Source of the DNA: Neolewinella antarctica
Lineage (GTDB): Bacteria; Bacteroidota; Bacteroidia; Chitinophagales; Saprospiraceae
Direction: 5' to 3'
Length of the DNA stretch: 64,000 nt
NCBI RefSeq assembly: GCF_011927835.1
Contig: NZ_JAATJH010000002.1
Location: forward strand, 761,915 to 825,914
Shown: piece after piece, positions 1-8,689 of the stretch
Position numbering within the stretch: the first letter of the stretch is position 1
How the letters are laid out: every line of letters starts with the position of its first letter
Translations under genes and position numbers: made by a program
The notes under the pieces: generated by a model
What the model was told of the DNA's origin: nothing
What the model saw: the letters and a program-made list of their open reading frames with translations, nothing else
Database searches by the model: none

Positions 1-1087
1 TGCCGGCAATGCTGCCGAAACCACCGATGCTCTCTTTAAAGGCGATGTCGCCCCGGAAAATAGCCCCGAAGGCATTCAACTGGTCACTCACGAACTGCGC
101 GCCCCGCTGGAAACCAGCCGGGAAGGATTCAACGAACCCGTACTCGATCGTCTCGGTGTCGTAGAAATAATCGGCCGGGGCGGCCAGGACGCCGATCTTA
201 CCTTCCTCCGTCGTCGTGACGGATACTTGGCGCACGGTTTTATCGTCCTTAGTGGTTATTCCCAGTTCGATCGTCTCGCTATTCCGTCCCCGAACGGCTT
301 CGGCGAACAGGTCGTAGTAGGGGGTGGGGACGCCATTTACACTAACGACGTTGTCAAAAGTAGCCAAGCCAGCTTTTTTGGCGGGGCTATCCTTGACGAC
401 TTCCGCAACCGTGAAGGGGATGCGCGCCGTAAAAATGCGCGCCCGTTTGTTCTCCCGTCTAGTCAGAATGTCCGCCCATTTTTTGTCGATCTCTATTTTT
501 TGTTCCGCTCCGTCCCGGTTAACGGTGACGCTGCGCGCGTTATTGATGGCTACGTCTCGGAGCAGGATACGATCATTAAAGCGTTCGACTTTCTGGTCGC
601 CGATGAAGAGGAGCTTGTCACCCGTCCGTAGGCCCATCTCTTGGCCCAGCGAATCCGCGTAGATGCCCGCCGTGACGTTTTCGTTGGGGAAGTACTGCTC
701 ACCCCACACGAAGAGCGTCATGGCGAAGAGCAGAAAACCAAGAATGAAGTTGACGGTCACGCCACCGAGCATGATGACCAAGCGCTGCCAGGCCGGCTTG
801 CTGCGGAACTCCCAGGGTTGCGGCTCCTGTTCGAGCTGTTCTTTATCAAAACTCTCGTCGATCATGCCGCTGATCTTAACGTAGCCGCCGAGGGGGAGCC
901 AGCCAATGCCGTACTCCGTTTCGCCGATCTTTTTCTTAAATAAACTGAAATAAGGGTCGAAAAACAGGTAGAACTTTTCCACCCGCGTGCCAAAGAGGCG
1001 CGCTGGCAAGAAGTGGCCGAATTCGTGGAGGACGATGAGGATCGACAGACTGAGAACGAGCTGGCCGATTTTTATGAGTAAATCCAT
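1..1087 (-). CDS. rseP: RIP metalloprotease RseP (site-2 protease), 3' end cut by window edge
   Basis: This is a membrane-embedded zinc metalloprotease of the M50 family, which in other bacteria cleaves anti-sigma factors and remnant signal peptides inside the membrane. The reading frame starts at the ATG at 1087 and runs off the left edge, so about 362 residues are visible. The first membrane segment holds the zinc motif HEFGH at residues 21-25. A second hydrophobic stretch lies near residues 105-128, and a PDZ-like region follows around residues 190-270. The second zinc ligand motif (LDG/NxxPxxxLDG type) must lie outside the window. It reads away from the helicase at 1182-2852 on the same strand, about 95 bases downstream of that gene's stop. 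Family assignment is secure; the regulated substrate cannot be inferred. Confidence 0.9.
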   Translation of the reverse strand, partial: MDLLIKIGQLVLSLSILIVLHEFGHFLPARLFGTRVEKFYLFFDPYFSLFKKKIGETEYGIGWLPLGGYVKISGMIDESFDKEQLEQEPQPWEFRSKPAWQRLVIMLGGVTVNFILGFLLFAMTLFVWGEQYFPNENVTAGIYADSLGQEMGLRTGDKLLFIGDQKVERFNDRILLRDVAINNARSVTVNRDGAEQKIEIDKKWADILTRRENKRARIFTARIPFTVAEVVKDSPAKKAGLATFDNVVSVNGVPTPYYDLFAEAVRGRNSETIELGITTKDDKTVRQVSVTTTEEGKIGVLAAPADYFYDTETIEYGFVESFPAGFQRGAQFVSDQLNAFGAIFRGDIAFKESIGGFGSIAG

Positions 1088-1181
1088 GGGCTATTTTAGG
1101 CGGGGCACCGCTTGGGTAATCGCCCTAGGGTAACGACCGGGCAAATCGAAGGTTGTGTACCGGGTGCATTTCTCCGGTCGG

Positions 1182-2852
1182 CTATTTGTCTTGCTCCGCC
1201 GCTTTCTTTTTCGGAGATTCCACGAGGTAGAGGGCTTCTTCCGCCCGCGTGATGGCCACGTACCTAAGGTTCTCTTCTTGTTCCATCTCCCATTCTCGCT
1301 GCTGCTGACGGATGTAGGGCAGCTTGTCGTAGTCGAGAATAAATACGCGTTTTTCTTCGAGCCCCTTCGCGCGGTGAATGGTCGAAAGACGGACGGCGTC
1401 GGATTCCGCCGAGAGGTAGTCCTCGATTCGTTTGAGCAGCGCCTTAACGGTGCGGCAGCTTTTCTTCCACTGTTTGTACTTTTTCTGTAGAAAGTCGAGT
1501 CGCTTTTCCAGGTACTCCGTTTCCCCTTCGAGATATTTTTCCCGGGCATCCCCATTTTTGATGCGAGCACTCTCCTGCCGAATAACCCACATGTTGCGGG
1601 CGAAGACTTGTTCCTTCAGCACCCGGAAGGTCTTGAACCGGCGGGCGATAGCGGCCTGGCGCTCGTCGGGCTTGAAGAGCGTTTTTAGTTCACCCAGAAA
1701 TTCTGCCGCCTCGTCCGCGGCTACTTTCACCTTCACGTCCCGGTCGATAAACTCAAAGGCCAGTAGCAACAGTGGCGCGCGGAGCCGACTAATAACTAAG
1801 TCGCCCGGTTTGGCTATCCGCATCAATCCGTCGGGGAGAATTTGTGCGACCTTGCCCTTTCTGCGTTTTGCGCCGGTGATGTCGGGTCGGATCTCCCGCG
1901 CCAAGCTGATCACGTCCTTGGGGCATCGGAAACAAGTGGTTAGCGGTAGCTCCGTCGCTTTGGTCATGCGCTTTACCCGGTCAAAACTCTCCGCGTCCGC
2001 GCCGGTAAACCCGTAAATCGACTGCCGGGGGTCACCGACCGCCAGGATGCGGCTTCCTTTTTGTCCGTACTTCGCCGCGATGGCAAACTGGGCCTTGCTG
2101 AGGTCCTGGCACTCATCGATGAAGATCCAGTCGTACTTGACGGCACTCTCCAGCTTCCAGATGAACGGGAGGTAAATCATGTCCGTAAAGTCGATCACGT
2201 GCCGTTCGGCGGCCATGGTGCTACCGGCCTCCAGCAGGATACGGTGCATCTCGTAGTAATGGGGCAACTCCCGCGAAAACGTTTCGCTGTCCTCCTCGGC
2301 CGCGGTGAAAATACCGTAGTGCCGGATGAGCTGTTCGAAACCCTTACGGCTGGGTCCGTTCAGGCACGAGCGGTGCTTCTGGCTAATGTCGAGCAGCCGC
2401 CGCTGAATCTTGAACGCTAGGTTCTTCGAGGCAAAAGCCTTCTTGCCGTTTGCTCCACCGCCGGCGTAGCCACTTAGTTCCGTGAGTTGTGCTTGATGAG
2501 GGGCCAGCTTCTCCTGCAGGGCATCACTCTTGTAAATGCTGACGTACTTGTTTTCCTTAATTTCGAGCCGGCGGGCAAACTCCGGGTGTTGCCGTAAGAG
2601 TTGTAGGCCGAGGGCATGGATCGTCTTTACGGAGACTGCCTGCATGTCCCGCTCCCCGAACTTACGCTTAATCTCGCGCGCGATACTGTTGTTGAAGGCG
2701 CAAAAAAGCACCCGGGCGGGGTTCGGAGCAAAGCTTGCGCACGCCATGATGGTCGTCGTCTTGCCCGCCCCGGCGACGGCGTCAATGATGCCGTGCCCCT
2801 CGCCCTCGCGGACGAACGTAAAGATCTCTTCTTGCTCGGGGGTAAATTTCAC
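1182..2852 (-). CDS. UvrD/PcrA-like superfamily 1 DNA helicase
   Basis: A 556-residue ATP-dependent DNA helicase of superfamily 1. Seen in the sequence: a Q-like motif (FTPEQEEIF) at the N-terminus, the Walker A motif AVAGAGKT with Lys31, the Walker B motif DECQD, motif III GDPRQSIYGFTGA, motif IV around CFRCP, motif V STIHRAKGLE and motif VI VAITRAEEAL. All ATPase motifs appear intact. It is shorter than UvrD, PcrA or Rep (about 650-750 residues), so the 1B/2B accessory domains are probably reduced. A charged, lysine-rich segment before motif V may be helical. It could act in repair or in removing protein roadblocks; no partner gene sits beside it to decide. The upstream interval carries the palindrome ATTGTA-GGCA-TACAAT at 2909-2924, of unknown meaning. 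Confidence 0.88.
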   Translation of the reverse strand: MKFTPEQEEIFTFVREGEGHGIIDAVAGAGKTTTIMACASFAPNPARVLFCAFNNSIAREIKRKFGERDMQAVSVKTIHALGLQLLRQHPEFARRLEIKENKYVSIYKSDALQEKLAPHQAQLTELSGYAGGGANGKKAFASKNLAFKIQRRLLDISQKHRSCLNGPSRKGFEQLIRHYGIFTAAEEDSETFSRELPHYYEMHRILLEAGSTMAAERHVIDFTDMIYLPFIWKLESAVKYDWIFIDECQDLSKAQFAIAAKYGQKGSRILAVGDPRQSIYGFTGADAESFDRVKRMTKATELPLTTCFRCPKDVISLAREIRPDITGAKRRKGKVAQILPDGLMRIAKPGDLVISRLRAPLLLLAFEFIDRDVKVKVAADEAAEFLGELKTLFKPDERQAAIARRFKTFRVLKEQVFARNMWVIRQESARIKNGDAREKYLEGETEYLEKRLDFLQKKYKQWKKSCRTVKALLKRIEDYLSAESDAVRLSTIHRAKGLEEKRVFILDYDKLPYIRQQQREWEMEQEENLRYVAITRAEEALYLVESPKKKAAEQDK

Positions 2853-2929
2853 GGGGCGCTGCGGCTACTGCTGAGCGGAAAGATAAGTGGAATTGTTGGT
2901 AACGTAATATTGTAGGCATACAATGTTGT

Positions 2930-2990
2930 ACTACCGCCTACCACCTAAAGTGCTACCGCCTAAGCACGCTTACCGCCTAAGCACGCTTAC
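2930..2990. repeat. CCGCCTA repeat cluster (family 2, right arm only)
   Basis: Four or so copies of ACCGCCTA/ACCACCTA with GTGCT or AGCACGCTT spacers. The cluster runs into the stop codon and the last arginine codons of the DUF4290 gene. The opposite (TAGGCGG) arm seen at the other loci of this family is absent here. Confidence 0.7.
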
Positions 2991-3694
2991 CGCCTTCGCT
3001 TGGACCGTCGCTTGTTGTTACTGTTCCCGTAGCTCGAGCGCTGCTTCTGCTGGTTGTTGTTCTGCGACTTGTTACGGTTTTTGTTCTTTTTCTTACGCTT
3101 CCGTAAGTTGATGTTTTGCTCGGGTTGGTTGGGCCCGGGGGTACCGATTTTTATTTCCGGCGCCAGTACTAGTTGCTGACCACTCATCTCGTGCAAATCC
3201 TTGCGGATCATGTCTTCGTTGACGAACTTGCCTTGGTCCCAGGTGTCAAGCGCGACCTTCATGTAGTAGGCCGCCGTGTAGGTAGCCGCGTCCTTTTCCG
3301 GCCCGTCTTCCAGCGTAACGGCTGCCTTGATAAGTGCCTGCACGTTTTGCCCGTAGTGGCGCATCCGGAACTGGCTCTGGTCGGGGTAGGGCAGGGGGTC
3401 GGGGTGTTTTGCTACCTCCTCCTCGATGATGGTGACGCCTTCGGGGATTTCAACGTTCAAATGTTCGCCGGCAATCGCAAAGGCGTGGCGCCACAAACGT
3501 TCGATGTAGTTCTCCTGCGTCTTGATTTCCGGTTGGATTTGCAGCATCAAGTCGACCACGCGTTCAACGTACCGTTGCCGTTCCGCATCGTCCTCGATGG
3601 CGTTTGCCTTCCGCAGTAAATCTTGTACGCCGCGGCCGTATTCGCTGTTGACGAGCTCGTCCTGCGTGGTGCTGTACGCGATATCCCATTCCAT
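2987..3694 (-). CDS. DUF4290 family protein
   Basis: A 235-residue soluble protein that I recognise as DUF4290, a family of unknown function confined to Bacteroidota. The N-terminal 170 residues are predicted helical (EWDIAYSTTQDELVNSEYGR opens the conserved part). The C-terminus from about residue 195 is a low-complexity basic tail of Lys, Arg, Asn and Gln ending in RRSKRRR, which suggests nucleic-acid or ribosome contact; that is inference. The stop codon and last codons lie inside a CCGCCTA repeat cluster, so the tail end may vary between strains. No signal peptide is visible. It sits between glmS and the helicase gene, all on the minus strand, with separate intergenic spaces. Confidence 0.82.
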   Translation of the reverse strand: MEWDIAYSTTQDELVNSEYGRGVQDLLRKANAIEDDAERQRYVERVVDLMLQIQPEIKTQENYIERLWRHAFAIAGEHLNVEIPEGVTIIEEEVAKHPDPLPYPDQSQFRMRHYGQNVQALIKAAVTLEDGPEKDAATYTAAYYMKVALDTWDQGKFVNEDMIRKDLHEMSGQQLVLAPEIKIGTPGPNQPEQNINLRKRKKKNKNRNKSQNNNQQKQRSSYGNSNNKRRSKRRR

Positions 3695-3731
3695 ATTTGC
3701 TCAATTTTGCTGCGAGGCCCGGGTGAAGTGG

Positions 3732-3747
3732 GCGCGGTCGCGGGTGC
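3732..3747 (+). repeat. GC-rich 16-mer (family 1), exact copy
   Basis: Exact copy of GCGCGGTCGCGGGTGC in the interval between glmS and the DUF4290 gene. Copies elsewhere are listed separately. Confidence 0.8.
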
Positions 3748-3811
3748 AAGGTAAGGGGTAACACCCTCAATAGTGAGTTACCGCGCGCCGTAATCCACTA
3801 CCCGGAGGGAA

Positions 3812-5650
3812 TTATTCCACCGTTACCGATTTAGCCAGGTTTCTTGGCTGGTCCACGTTCCTGTTCAACTGCACGGCAATGTGGTAGCTGAGTAGCTGAA
3901 GGGGAATCACCGCAAGTAGCGGCGCGAAGGGCTCCTCCGTGGGGGGGATGTGAATGACGTGGTCGGCAATTTCCGCGATGGCGGTTTCTCCGTTGTTGAC
4001 GACGGCGATGACTCGCCCTTTGCGCGCCAGCACTTCCTGCACGTTACTTACGATTTTTTCGTAAGCCGACTGGTTCGTCGCCGTGACGATGACCGGCATG
4101 TTTTCGTCGATCAGCGCGATCGGCCCGTGCTTCATCTCCGCGGCGGGGTAGCCTTCGGCGTGTACGTAGCTGATTTCCTTTAGTTTCAGGGCACCCTCCA
4201 ACGCGACGGGGAAGTTATAGCCCCTCCCTAAGTACAGCGCATTATTGTGATCTTTGATTTCACTGGCGATGTACTTGATGTGCTCGCTTTGCTTCAGTAC
4301 TTCTTCTACCTTTCCGGGGATCAACTCCAACTCACGCAGGAGCGTCCGGTAGTAAGTGTTGCTGATGGTAGATAAGCGATGGGCTAGGTTGAGGGCCATC
4401 AGGGTTAGTACCGTAACCTGGCCGGTGAAGGCCTTGGTGCTAGCTACGCCGATTTCCGGTCCGCAGTGAATGTAACTTCCGGCGTCCGTCAGCCTGGCGA
4501 TACTCGAGCCTACGCTATTGACGATTCCGTAGATCAGCGCGCCCCGCTCCTTGGCGAGGTGTAGCGCCGCCATGGTATCGGCCGTCTCCCCACTCTGGCT
4601 GATGGCGATCACGATATCCCGCTCGGTTAAAATTGGGTTCCGGTAACGAAATTCGCTGGCGTATTCTACTTCCACGTTAATTCGAGCGAGTTCCTCGATT
4701 AAGTACTCTCCAATCAGGGCGGAGTGATAACTCGTGCCGCAGGCAACGATGATGATCCGGTCAGCCCGCACGAAGCGGTTGGCGTATTCGTCTACGCCCC
4801 GTAACCACACTTTACCATCTTTAGAGCTGATCCGGCCCCGCATCGCGTCCTTGATCGTCTTCGGCTGCTCGTAAATTTCCTTGAGCATGAAGTGGTCGAA
4901 GCCTTCCTTTTCCAGCGCCTCGATCTGCATGTCGAGCTCCTGAATGAAGGGCGGCATTTCCTCGTTATCCGTATTTTTTAGCTGTAGGCCGTGCTCCAGC
5001 GTGATGGTGGCGACTTGGTTGTCTTCCAGGTACACAACACGTTTGGTGCTGTCGAGGAAGGGGGAAGCATCGGAACCGATGAAGAATTCACCCTCGCCAA
5101 TACCGACCACCAGGGGACTGGCTTTACGGGCGCCCACGAGAACGTTGGGGTCTTCCCGGTCGATGACCGCAATGGCGTAGGCACCTTCGACGCGGTTAAG
5201 GGCCAGTCGCACTGCGTGGGATAAGCGGAGGTTGCCTTCTTTCTGAATTTCTTCAATGAGGTGGACGAGCACCTCCGTGTCGGTATCACTGCTGAACGTA
5301 TGCCCTTCCTTGATCAAGGCCGCTTTAAGGATGGCGTAGTTCTCAATAATACCGTTGTGGACCAGCGCGATCCGGCCGGTTTCACCGGTGTGGGGGTGGG
5401 CGTTACTGTCGTTCGGTGGCCCGTGCGTAGCCCAACGGGTGTGGCCGATGCCGAGGGTGCCGGACGTGTCCTTATCACTGATGAGTTTACGGAGGCCTTT
5501 TACCTTGCCCTGTTTCTTGTAAACGTTGAGGGTACCATTTAGAATGGCGATGCCCGCGCTGTCGTAGCCGCGGTATTCGAGCCGCTCGAGCCCTTTGATG
5601 ATCAATTCATCTGCCTGCCGGGGGCCGATATAGCCAACGATTCCACACAT
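3812..5650 (-). CDS. glmS: glutamine--fructose-6-phosphate aminotransferase (isomerizing)
   Basis: Makes glucosamine-6-phosphate from fructose-6-phosphate and glutamine, the first step to UDP-GlcNAc for peptidoglycan and surface glycans; cytosolic. At 612 residues it has the normal length. The N-terminus MCGIVGYIG exposes the catalytic Cys after Met removal, followed by the class II glutaminase domain (HTRWATHG, HNGIIENY). Two SIS domains follow (VACGTSYHSALIGEYLIEEL region and LGRGYNFPVALEGALKLKEI region), and the C-terminus ends with the conserved DQPRNLAKSVTVE. The start is fixed because the Cys must be residue 2. It is monocistronic by position. I saw no glmS ribozyme upstream; that element is typical of Firmicutes. 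Confidence 0.97.
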   Translation of the reverse strand: MCGIVGYIGPRQADELIIKGLERLEYRGYDSAGIAILNGTLNVYKKQGKVKGLRKLISDKDTSGTLGIGHTRWATHGPPNDSNAHPHTGETGRIALVHNGIIENYAILKAALIKEGHTFSSDTDTEVLVHLIEEIQKEGNLRLSHAVRLALNRVEGAYAIAVIDREDPNVLVGARKASPLVVGIGEGEFFIGSDASPFLDSTKRVVYLEDNQVATITLEHGLQLKNTDNEEMPPFIQELDMQIEALEKEGFDHFMLKEIYEQPKTIKDAMRGRISSKDGKVWLRGVDEYANRFVRADRIIIVACGTSYHSALIGEYLIEELARINVEVEYASEFRYRNPILTERDIVIAISQSGETADTMAALHLAKERGALIYGIVNSVGSSIARLTDAGSYIHCGPEIGVASTKAFTGQVTVLTLMALNLAHRLSTISNTYYRTLLRELELIPGKVEEVLKQSEHIKYIASEIKDHNNALYLGRGYNFPVALEGALKLKEISYVHAEGYPAAEMKHGPIALIDENMPVIVTATNQSAYEKIVSNVQEVLARKGRVIAVVNNGETAIAEIADHVIHIPPTEEPFAPLLAVIPLQLLSYHIAVQLNRNVDQPRNLAKSVTVE

Positions 5651-5855
5651 AGGTTATACTGTATACTGGTGAGTTTCCGAGCGAATGCGGTACGGCAAGG
5701 CCCTGGAGTAGTTTGGCCTGGAACGAATCCACCGAAAATTTATTTTATAAGAGACTGATAAACTGTAATAATACGAAAATTACGCAAGAATTACTCAGTG
5801 ATCTTGCCGCCCCGGGACTTATGCCGAATAAACAGGGCTTATTCAAGAAGGCCTC

Positions 5856-5871
5856 GCACCCGCGACCGCGC
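5856..5871 (-). repeat. GC-rich 16-mer (family 1), exact copy
   Basis: Exact reverse-complement copy (GCACCCGCGACCGCGC on the plus strand), in the interval between the DUF4270 stop and glmS. Confidence 0.8.
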
Positions 5872-5892
5872 CAAATCACGGATCAACAAGTT

Positions 5893-7317
5893 TTACTGGC
5901 CTACGTTCGTAAAGATTACGTTCAGCACGGCGGGTGTAGTGTCGGCGCGCTCGCTGTGCAGAATGATTCGGGAAGGGTCATCCGTTTCGCGAGGAGAATT
6001 TTGCCCCCTAGGTGGCGCGGGGTTGACTCGCAGGTATATTTTAGGCTCGGAAAATCCGCCCCTGATCAAGCCCTGTAATTGCACGGTAAGCCCATTTCGG
6101 TAGAAAATGTCTTCACCGGCTATTTCCTGAAAACCTCCCAGGAAGTTTCTCGTGGGTAAATTTTGGTTCAGGTTTATGACACCCCGCCAGTCGAGTATCC
6201 GAACTAAATTACCCGAGTTATTGCGATAGTAAAGTACGAGTACCTGAGGTTCTGGAAATTCACCATAATCATAGCCAGCTACCGTCTTTTTGAAAAAAGT
6301 GGACTCCGCTCGGTTAATTAGGGCATTCTCTAGTGCTGCAAAGTTAGGAAAAGTAATTTCCGTCATTAAACTCGACGTCCCCCCAACCAAAAGGGTGCCG
6401 GTGTCGTCATTACCGTTCAGCAGCTCCTCGGCTAAGCTCCCCGTATAATCTCGTACGTAATGGGGGCGCCAACTGCGTAGCGGAGCCCGGTAAAAGGAGG
6501 CGTCATCGTTATCGTCCGGATCTTGATAGAAAAAGTAGAATCCGGATCGCTCAGACTGTCCGCTTCTTGGCAGCGGACGAATGGGGACGAAGCCATCTGC
6601 GTCATTTGTGGGCTCCAGGTAAACGCCCGCAAACACCGAACGAAATATCGTATCGTTGGCGAATGCTAACGAGTCGAGCGCGTTGATCTCATCCACAAAG
6701 GTCTGATTCATCTTTAGCCGCAGGTGGGGTAAAGTTGCCGCTCCGGGGGCGGGCCTGGTATAGATTGTATCGTAAACCAGGGTAGCTCGACTAGTAGCTG
6801 AGATGGCTGTTCCTTCCAGGAGGTTTTCTCCCGTCGCCGGCTTTGGATCACTGGTGTACTGATTTACGTCCCCGGACAGTGTGTTGGCCAAACGCAGCAG
6901 CCTTACCGAAAAATTATTAGTATCCGGCCCATAAAACCCCTGAAAAGTATCGATGGGTAAGATGAGCACGATAGAATCAATGAGTACGTCATCCGTCGTG
7001 ACGAATTCCGGTAAGACGGCCTTCCGGGTAGTCGTGTTGATCTGTAAACTCGGGACCAACGAAACCCCGTAGGTCCATTCTCCGAAAATGGGGTCCTGTG
7101 AATGGCCCACCGTAAACCCGAAGAGGGTAGGACCACCATTAGCTCGGTAAACTAGCAAACTGTCGTCACGCACGACCCGCGTCGTGAACGGTAAATCCGC
7201 TAACTGACCCACTGCGGCGCGGTCTCCGTCCAGGATGTCACTGCCCACGGTGATGGGGTCGGTGCAGGTGGTGAAGACCACGAGGCAGAGGGGAAGGAAG
7301 AGGAGAAGGTGTTTCAT
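5893..7317 (-). CDS. DUF4270 family outer-membrane-type lipoprotein
   Basis: A 474-residue secreted protein that I recognise as DUF4270, a Bacteroidota family of unknown function. The N-terminus is a lipoprotein signal with lipobox FTTC, lipid-modified Cys18, followed by TDPITVGSDIL. The body is rich in beta-strand patterns. Features seen: a FGEWTYGVSLVPSL segment after the N-terminal domain, a middle part with many Asp/Asn turns, and a C-terminal strand ending VLNVIFTNVG. Its neighbour is the one-domain GT5 protein (7514-8338), then panC and panD. This grouping is familiar to me from other Bacteroidota genomes, although why these genes cluster is not known. A repeat of GGTCT/AGACC words lies just upstream of the start. 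Confidence 0.82.
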   Translation of the reverse strand: MKHLLLFLPLCLVVFTTCTDPITVGSDILDGDRAAVGQLADLPFTTRVVRDDSLLVYRANGGPTLFGFTVGHSQDPIFGEWTYGVSLVPSLQINTTTRKAVLPEFVTTDDVLIDSIVLILPIDTFQGFYGPDTNNFSVRLLRLANTLSGDVNQYTSDPKPATGENLLEGTAISATSRATLVYDTIYTRPAPGAATLPHLRLKMNQTFVDEINALDSLAFANDTIFRSVFAGVYLEPTNDADGFVPIRPLPRSGQSERSGFYFFYQDPDDNDDASFYRAPLRSWRPHYVRDYTGSLAEELLNGNDDTGTLLVGGTSSLMTEITFPNFAALENALINRAESTFFKKTVAGYDYGEFPEPQVLVLYYRNNSGNLVRILDWRGVINLNQNLPTRNFLGGFQEIAGEDIFYRNGLTVQLQGLIRGGFSEPKIYLRVNPAPPRGQNSPRETDDPSRIILHSERADTTPAVLNVIFTNVGQ

Positions 7318-7332
7318 TTGGCCGGAGGGGGT

Positions 7333-7412
7333 TTCTGGTCTAGGGTCTGTGGTCTGTAATCTTTGGTCGGACCGTAGACTCTAGATCACAGACCAATCAC
7401 GTAGACCATTCT
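7333..7412. repeat. GGTCTGTGG / CCACAGACC imperfect inverted repeat
   Basis: Several GGTCT, GTCTGTGG and AGACC words in opposite orientation around 7333-7369 and 7370-7412, able to fold on themselves. The same words recur at 41088-41112 (AGTCTGTGGTCTGTGGTC) and weakly just before metG (14112-14126). Confidence 0.5.
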
Positions 7413-7513
7413 ACTAGTAAATCCCCTCCCGAACGAACGAAAGGGGACTTACGCGCCGCAAAGATGGGGCTTATTTCACTAAGGTTGGTCGGCTGACCAA
7501 ACCCGGGGCGATT

Positions 7514-8338
7514 TTACTCGACGACTTCCTCTTCGAGGAGCGTGTGGTAGAATTCAACGCTGGCGGCGGGGGCGTCTTCGCCCTGGATGTCCAACATCGG
7601 CAGTTCGCAATCTTCGAGGAGTTTTGCGTTGTGCTCGTTGAGTTCGGCGGTGCCCTTGATAACGGCATCGGCGTACTTGAGCGCGCCGGCGTGCAGGTCG
7701 GGCTTGTTGCCGTTCATGTACGGAGCGAGATCTTCCTCGGAAAGGGCGTTGATGCTGGATAACATAGCGAAGTCTTCGCTCAGGTGATCTTCAGCACCGT
7801 CCTGATAGAGGCTGTAGACGATTTTGCTTTCCTGAAACAAAGGCTCGGTCGAATAAGCCGTCCGCAGGTAGAAGGGGATCAGCGCGGTCATCCAACCGTG
7901 GCAGGCAATGATGTCGGGCGGCCAACCGAATTTCTTGACGGTCTCGATCACGCCCTTGCAGAAAAAGGCGGCGCGTTCGGCGTTGTCGTCGAAGTACTTA
8001 CCGGCTTTGTCCTTGTGGACGAACTTGCGCTTGAAAAAATCTTCGTTGTCCAGGAAATACACCTGCATCCGCGTGCTTTTGTCCTGCAAGCTGGCGACCT
8101 TGATGATCAACGGGTAGTCATTATCATCGATGATGATGTTCATGCCGGAGAGGCGCACGACTTCGTGGAGGCGGTGGCGGCGTTCGTTGATCGTCCCGTA
8201 GCGGGGCATCAAAACGCGGATTTCCATTTGGTTTTTCTGGAGGTAGGGGGCGAGGCCCCGAACGGTGGTGGAAATGTCCTTCGCGATCGTGTAGGGTTCC
8301 ATTTCCTGGGTGACTACTAGTACCTTTTTCTTACTCAT
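7514..8338 (-). CDS. glycogen/starch synthase-like protein, GT5 N-terminal domain only
   Basis: A 274-residue protein matching only the N-terminal Rossmann domain of GT5 glycogen synthases (start KKVLVVTQEMEPYT; later IIACHGWMTALIPFYLRT, the counterpart of the DWHT...P region). Full GlgA is about 470-480 residues, so the C-terminal GT-B domain with the nucleotide-sugar and catalytic residues is missing. The ADP-glucose-binding KTGGL loop is replaced by IAKDIST. No frame continues the family downstream, and the C-terminus ends in an acidic LLEEEVVE tail, so this looks like a stable short form rather than a broken gene. Classical glycogen synthesis is therefore unlikely. It is divergent from panC across 351 bases. 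Confidence 0.75.
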   Translation of the reverse strand: MSKKKVLVVTQEMEPYTIAKDISTTVRGLAPYLQKNQMEIRVLMPRYGTINERRHRLHEVVRLSGMNIIIDDNDYPLIIKVASLQDKSTRMQVYFLDNEDFFKRKFVHKDKAGKYFDDNAERAAFFCKGVIETVKKFGWPPDIIACHGWMTALIPFYLRTAYSTEPLFQESKIVYSLYQDGAEDHLSEDFAMLSSINALSEEDLAPYMNGNKPDLHAGALKYADAVIKGTAELNEHNAKLLEDCELPMLDIQGEDAPAASVEFYHTLLEEEVVE

Positions 8339-8471
8339 ATTATAGTCAGTATCTATCGTTTAGAAAACGCGGGCGCTCGCTGGGCCCGGGGTGTAATGGG
8401 GGTCGACAAAAGAAGTATTCGGAGATCGCAAACCGAACCTTGTCAAGGGCTTCTCCTGTCGCGGCAAAGTG

Positions 8472-8479
8472 CAAATTTA
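8472..8479 (-). promoter_or_regulatory. candidate -7 element for the GT5-like gene
   Basis: Reads TAAATTTG on the minus strand, matching the Bacteroidota TAnnTTTG consensus, 134 bases upstream of the start at 8338. I see no clear -33 TTTG. Confidence 0.35.
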
Positions 8480-8540
8480 CGAAATAATCCGCACACGGCC
8501 TATCTTCGCCGCCGCTTACCCCATTAGTTGGCGGAGTTTG

Positions 8541-8586
8541 CCAAATAATTAAAATGATAATGGTACGTTTCCGCGCTATTATTTGG
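8541..8586. promoter_or_regulatory. 9-bp inverted repeat between divergent GT5-like gene and panC
   Basis: CCAAATAAT at 8541-8549 and its exact complement ATTATTTGG at 8578-8586, with 28 bases between. It could be a regulator site or an RNA stem. The rest of the 351-base divergent interval holds nothing else I recognise. Confidence 0.4.
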
Positions 8587-8689
8587 TCAGGGCGTCGCGC
8601 CTGAGGTTGGTTTATTAAGCAAGGCTAGTCCCGGTCCCACCAAATTCAGGCTAACAATTGACCGCCCGCCCCGTAGAATCAGAACACGC

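Noticed and set aside
2909-2924. ATTGTA-GGCA-TACAAT palindrome before the helicase gene as an operator
   Set aside because: Six-base arms in A/T-rich sequence are weak evidence, and no second copy was seen.
5713-6078. 121-codon plus-strand frame near the DUF4270 stop
   Set aside because: Mostly antisense to the end of the DUF4270 gene and includes a 16-mer repeat; no recognisable protein.
7784-8320. 178-codon frame antisense to the GT5-like gene
   Set aside because: Shadow frame; the opposite strand encodes a recognisable protein.
7514-8338. Truncated or frameshifted glycogen synthase pseudogene
   Set aside because: The frame is clean, the C-terminus is plausible, and no remnant of the second domain follows in any frame.
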